This document shows, piece by piece, positions 61,296 through 64,000 of a stretch of 64,000 bases of DNA. Below the pieces are notes generated by a model, which saw nothing but the letters and a program-made list of their open reading frames with translations, made no database searches and had not been told where the DNA came from. The stretch is from positions 1 to 64,000 of the forward strand of contig NZ_JACDNQ010000006.1 of the NCBI RefSeq assembly GCF_013839515.1, read 5' to 3'. Source of the DNA: Natronomonas salinimetallica. GTDB lineage: Archaea > Halobacteriota > Halobacteria > Halobacteriales > Haloarculaceae. Both the position numbers and the translations under genes were made by a program. Within the stretch, counting starts at the first letter, position 1; every line of letters starts with the position of its first letter.

Positions 61296-61922
61296 ATGGG
61301 TATGTTCGATCTGATCCGGACGGTGTTGGGTCTCGGCGGCTCTGAGGGCTCCGAAGGACCCGAACCGACGGACGCTACAGCCACTCACGATTCGGAGGGG
61401 AGAAACGACGTCGAGTCGGCCGAGACGGACGGATCCGGGGCTGAATCCATCGACGTCGACGACGAGCCAGCTGACGTTGAGGACGCCGTGGCCGCGGGAA
61501 CGGACGCGGCCGCCTCGACCGATTCGATGGTCGAGATGCCGACATCGGATCCCGAGACGGCCGCCGAGCCCGCCGAAGCCGGGGCCGGTGTGACGGAACA
61601 CAGCGGTACCGACACGCCCGCGGCTGAACCCGCCGAGGCGGCCGGACCAGTGCCCGACGGGGCCGATGCCTCGGGCGAATCCGGAGGGACAGACGGGATG
61701 CCGGAGACCGGCGATACGGGTGGCTCCGAGGAGTCGGACGACACCGCAGGTGACCCCGTCGAGACGATCAACGGGATCGGCCCGGCCTATAGCGAACGGC
61801 TGGCGAATGCCAACGTCGAGACGGTTCCGGAGCTGCTCGACGCCGATGCCGGGGAACTCGCCGAGGCGACCGGTATCTCCGAAAAGCGAATCAACGGCTG
61901 GCGGGAGCGCGCAGCGGAGTGA
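61296..61922 (+). CDS. Acidic protein with C-terminal helix-hairpin-helix
   Basis: The 208-residue protein begins MGMFDLIRTVLGLGGSEGSEG, a short amphipathic helix, then ~140 residues of low-complexity Glu/Ala/Asp. Residues ~155-205 (DPVETINGIGPAYSERLANANVETVPELLDADAGELAEATGISEKRINGWRERA) carry the helix-hairpin-helix fold with GIGPAYSERL. HhH proteins contact DNA backbones; the N-terminus may bind a partner or membrane. A haloarchaeal protein of this layout is common near trp genes (neighbourhood knowledge, weak). Confidence 0.8.
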   Translation: MGMFDLIRTVLGLGGSEGSEGPEPTDATATHDSEGRNDVESAETDGSGAESIDVDDEPADVEDAVAAGTDAAASTDSMVEMPTSDPETAAEPAEAGAGVTEHSGTDTPAAEPAEAAGPVPDGADASGESGGTDGMPETGDTGGSEESDDTAGDPVETINGIGPAYSERLANANVETVPELLDADAGELAEATGISEKRINGWRERAAE

Positions 61923-62400
61923 TCGGAGGGCCTTCGCCCCTCCCATGCGGACAGTTGTCGACTGGTAGCGGTCACCGCCGGAGCGGGGCGGGCGGTGGCC
62001 GCTCCATCGGTACAACGGCCCGTATCGATCCGGTAGTGTTCGAACACGCTATAGTAAAATCGGTTATATTCTCGCTCGAACGCCCGCTCCGGGCGACGAT
62101 TTATATACGGAGACGCGACCAGACCGCCCGTGATCTGACGAGCCGCGGTCGGCCCCCAAGGCGGGAGCACGGGGACGGGCCGACCGGAACGATCCCCGTC
62201 TGTTCGCTACAGGTCGATGCGGGCACGGCCACGATCCGTATGAACCGCCCCCGACGTGCCTCCTGGGCCGTATGTCTCTCGGTGACGGCCTTCCAGCCGG
62301 GCGATTCCGACCCTCGTCTGCGGCCCGAAGCCGCCCTCGGCCGCGCGACGTCGTCTCCCCGACCGCAAAACCGTTATTCTCCGGCCCCCCTCGATACGAC
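61923..62400. other. Intergenic upstream of trpE
   Basis: No convincing gene. It contains the dyad GTGTTCGAACAC (62036-62047), a CTATAGTAAAATCGG word (62049-62063), the TATA-like GATTTATATACGG (62098-62110) that could drive an unannotated transcript, and the TATA-like CCGTTATTC (62371-62379), ~22-30 bp before the trpE ATG. No leader peptide rich in Trp codons is seen. Confidence 0.55.
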
Positions 62401-63912
62401 ATGCGAGTCATCACCGACCGGCAGGCGTTCCGATCCGTCGCCGCCGGGGCTGCCGGGGCGGCACGGGTGCCGGTCGAAATCCGGCTTTCCGCCGCCGATC
62501 CGTTCGAGGCCTACCGACGGGCACGCCGCGGCGACGGCGGCGACGTCTTCCTCGAAACGACGGGCGGCCAGTCGGGGTGGGGCTACTTCGCGACGGAGCC
62601 GATCGAGCGGCTCACAGTCTCGGCCGAAGCGGAGCCGATCCCCGATGAGGGCTCGGATCGGACGCCGACGTCCCCGTCACTTTCGGCACTCGATACCGAG
62701 TTGAGCACCGAGACGCTCGAACGGGGCGACTGCGAGACGCCGTTTCCCTGTGGGCTGATCGGCTGGCTCTCCTATGACATCGCTCGGGAGCTCGAATCGA
62801 TCCCGAACGGGACCGACGACGATCGGGGCCTGCCGCGTCTCCAGGTCGCGAAGTACGACCGGATAGTCGCCTGGCGGGAACCACACGCCAACGGGGTCGA
62901 ACTCCGGATCACTGCCTGCCCGCGGCTCGACGAGCACGGGTCGGTCGACGCCGCCTACGAGTGGGCAGTCGCACACGCCCGCTCGCTTCTCGCCCGAACC
63001 GTCGCCGGTGACCGATCGGTCGGCCGTGCCCCCGCTGCGGGCGAGCGGGCAACGTTCGAAAGCGAGTGTGGGCAAGCGGCGTTTATAAACCGCGTCCGGT
63101 GTGTCCAGGCCGCCATACGGGCGGGTGATACCTTCCAGACGAACGTCTCACAGCGGCTTTCGGCGCCCGCTGCCGTCCATCCGGTCGAGGCCTACGCCGC
63201 GCTCCGCCGCGTGAACCCAGCGCCGTACGCCGCGCTCGTGGAGTTCCCGGGTGTCGACCTCGTGAGTGCGAGTCCCGAACTCCTCTTGGACGTTGAGGGC
63301 GATCGGCTCCTGACGGAACCGATCGCCGGCACCCGTCCCCGAGGGGAGACGCCCCGGACGGACCGCGAACTCGGAGCCGACCTCCGGTCGGATGCGAAAG
63401 AACGCGCCGAACACGCGATGTTGGTCGACTTAGAGCGCAACGACCTCGGGAAGGTGAGCGAGTACGGCAGCGTCGACGTCCGGGAGTACCGCCGGATCGA
63501 TCGCTATGCCGAGGTGATGCACCTGGTCAGCCTGATCGAGGGCCGACTGCGCCCGGATCGCTCGGTCACCGACGCCGTCTCGGCGACGTTTCCCGGCGGC
63601 ACGATCACCGGCGCGCCCAAACCGAAGACGATGGGGATCATCGACGACGTCGAACGGACCCGTCGGGGTCCCTACACCGGCAGTATCGGGATCTTCGGCT
63701 TCGATGGCCGGGCGACGCTCAACATCGTCATCCGGACGCTCGTGCGACACGCCGACCGGTATCACCTGCGGGTCGGTGCCGGAATCGTCCACGACTCGGA
63801 TCCTGAGCGCGAGTACGAGGAGACGCTAGATAAGGCCCGTGCGCTCGTCACTGCGATCGATACCGCCCTGGCTGATCGGGCGGCGTTCTCGCTCGAGGTG
63901 GCCGATCGATGA
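62401..63912 (+). CDS. trpE: Anthranilate synthase component I
   Basis: The 503-residue chorismate-using enzyme has the C-terminal catalytic domain with [68 protein letters not shown] and [14 protein letters not shown]. The N-terminal domain carries [12 protein letters not shown]. Anthranilate synthase and the closely related aminodeoxychorismate synthase (PabB) are hard to separate by eye; the next gene, the amidotransferase, is its partner either way. ATG 62401 is chosen ([10 protein letters not shown]); the upstream extension is non-homologous. Confidence 0.9.
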   Translation: MRVITDRQAFRSVAAGAAGAARVPVEIRLSAADPFEAYRRARRGDGGDVFLETTGGQSGWGYFATEPIERLTVSAEAEPIPDEGSDRTPTSPSLSALDTELSTETLERGDCETPFPCGLIGWLSYDIARELESIPNGTDDDRGLPRLQVAKYDRIVAWREPHANGVELRITACPRLDEHGSVDAAYEWAVAHARSLLARTVAGDRSVGRAPAAGERATFESECGQAAFINRVRCVQAAIRAGDTFQTNVSQRLSAPAAVHPVEAYAALRRVNPAPYAALVEFPGVDLVSASPELLLDVEGDRLLTEPIAGTRPRGETPRTDRELGADLRSDAKERAEHAMLVDLERNDLGKVSEYGSVDVREYRRIDRYAEVMHLVSLIEGRLRPDRSVTDAVSATFPGGTITGAPKPKTMGIIDDVERTRRGPYTGSIGIFGFDGRATLNIVIRTLVRHADRYHLRVGAGIVHDSDPEREYEETLDKARALVTAIDTALADRAAFSLEVADR

Positions 63913-64000
63913 CCCGACCGACCGTCCTCGTCGTCGACAACTACGACTCGTTCGTCTACAACCTCGTCCAGTACGTCGGAACCCACGCCGACGTCGTCGT
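63909..64000 (+). CDS. trpG: Anthranilate synthase component II (glutaminase), 5' part only
   Basis: An ATG overlapping the trpE stop (ATGA, 63909-63912) opens [18 protein letters not shown], then [13 protein letters not shown] to the window edge. [16 protein letters not shown] is the start of class I glutamine amidotransferases of the TrpG/PabA type. It supplies ammonia to TrpE. The gene is cut off after 30 residues. Confidence 0.9.
   Translation, partial: MTRPTVLVVDNYDSFVYNLVQYVGTHADVV

Noticed and set aside
62036-62110. Possible third copy of the palindromic element (CTATAGTAAAATCGG)
   Set aside because: Only the first ~15 bases resemble the other copies; the central hairpin and second end are absent.
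62240-62400. Leader peptide for trpE attenuation
   Set aside because: The frame [14 protein letters not shown] has one Trp codon only and runs on into trpE out of frame, without an attenuator-type stem pair.

Overview
The window is chromosomal DNA of a halophilic archaeon (class Halobacteria). The G+C content is high, the proteins are acidic, starts are leaderless or have very short leaders behind TATA-like boxes, and the gene content is typical of the class: an FttA/aCPSF1 nuclease, the rpa3-rpap3 pair, Sec61-beta, PibD, LysW-based arginine synthesis, PGF-CTERM and Tat/lipobox export signals, and an intron in a tRNA-Arg gene. I cannot name the genus from sequence alone.

Layout. 1-2,860: the 3' end of a TnpB element that has cut an SDR gene, a DUF4382-type lipoprotein, a UspA protein and a 3'-truncated luciferase-like gene. 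2,950-12,900: dnaK and grpE, an XPB/RadD-type helicase, fttA, a DHH nuclease and a phosphohexomutase. 13,016-24,515: ileS with an overlapping secreted metallopeptidase, tRNA-Arg(TCT), a UPF0200/UPF0201 pair, an SPFH protein, a double winged-helix protein, squalene synthase and an aminopeptidase. 24,677-36,133: an RNB ribonuclease, an atypical SDR, rpa3-rpap3, pibD, guaAA, a LeuA/CimA enzyme, DUF192, secG (a 53-codon gene) and thioredoxin. 36,231-45,357: one continuous minus-strand arginine cluster, argG-argH-argW-argX-argC-argB-argD-argE-argF. 45,645-61,922: small haloarchaeal families, secreted acidic-repeat proteins, a membrane-bound winged-helix regulator, a radical SAM protein, a GNAT, an aminotransferase, a prenyl synthase, prs, a CTAG-type DNA methylase, and TRAM and YkgJ proteins. 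62,401-64,000: trpE and the start of trpG.

How the genes relate. The arginine genes form a complete route from glutamate carried on ArgW/LysW to arginine, mostly with 4-base overlaps or short gaps. grpE-dnaK, rpa3-rpap3, UPF0200-UPF0201 and trpE-trpG are further tight pairs.

Most unusual. (1) Two nearly identical ~85-bp palindromic elements with inverted ends lie 11 kb apart. (2) A TTAA-N-CCG-NN-TTAA-like motif stands upstream of three secreted-protein genes and beside a transmembrane winged-helix regulator. (3) Short tandem repeats are very frequent, and two arrays duplicate the stop codon of the gene they follow. (4) LysW/ArgW has lost all its zinc-binding cysteines. (5) A radical SAM protein has a CX4CX2C motif. 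(6) Several relics of TnpB/IS605-type right ends and decayed genes are present.
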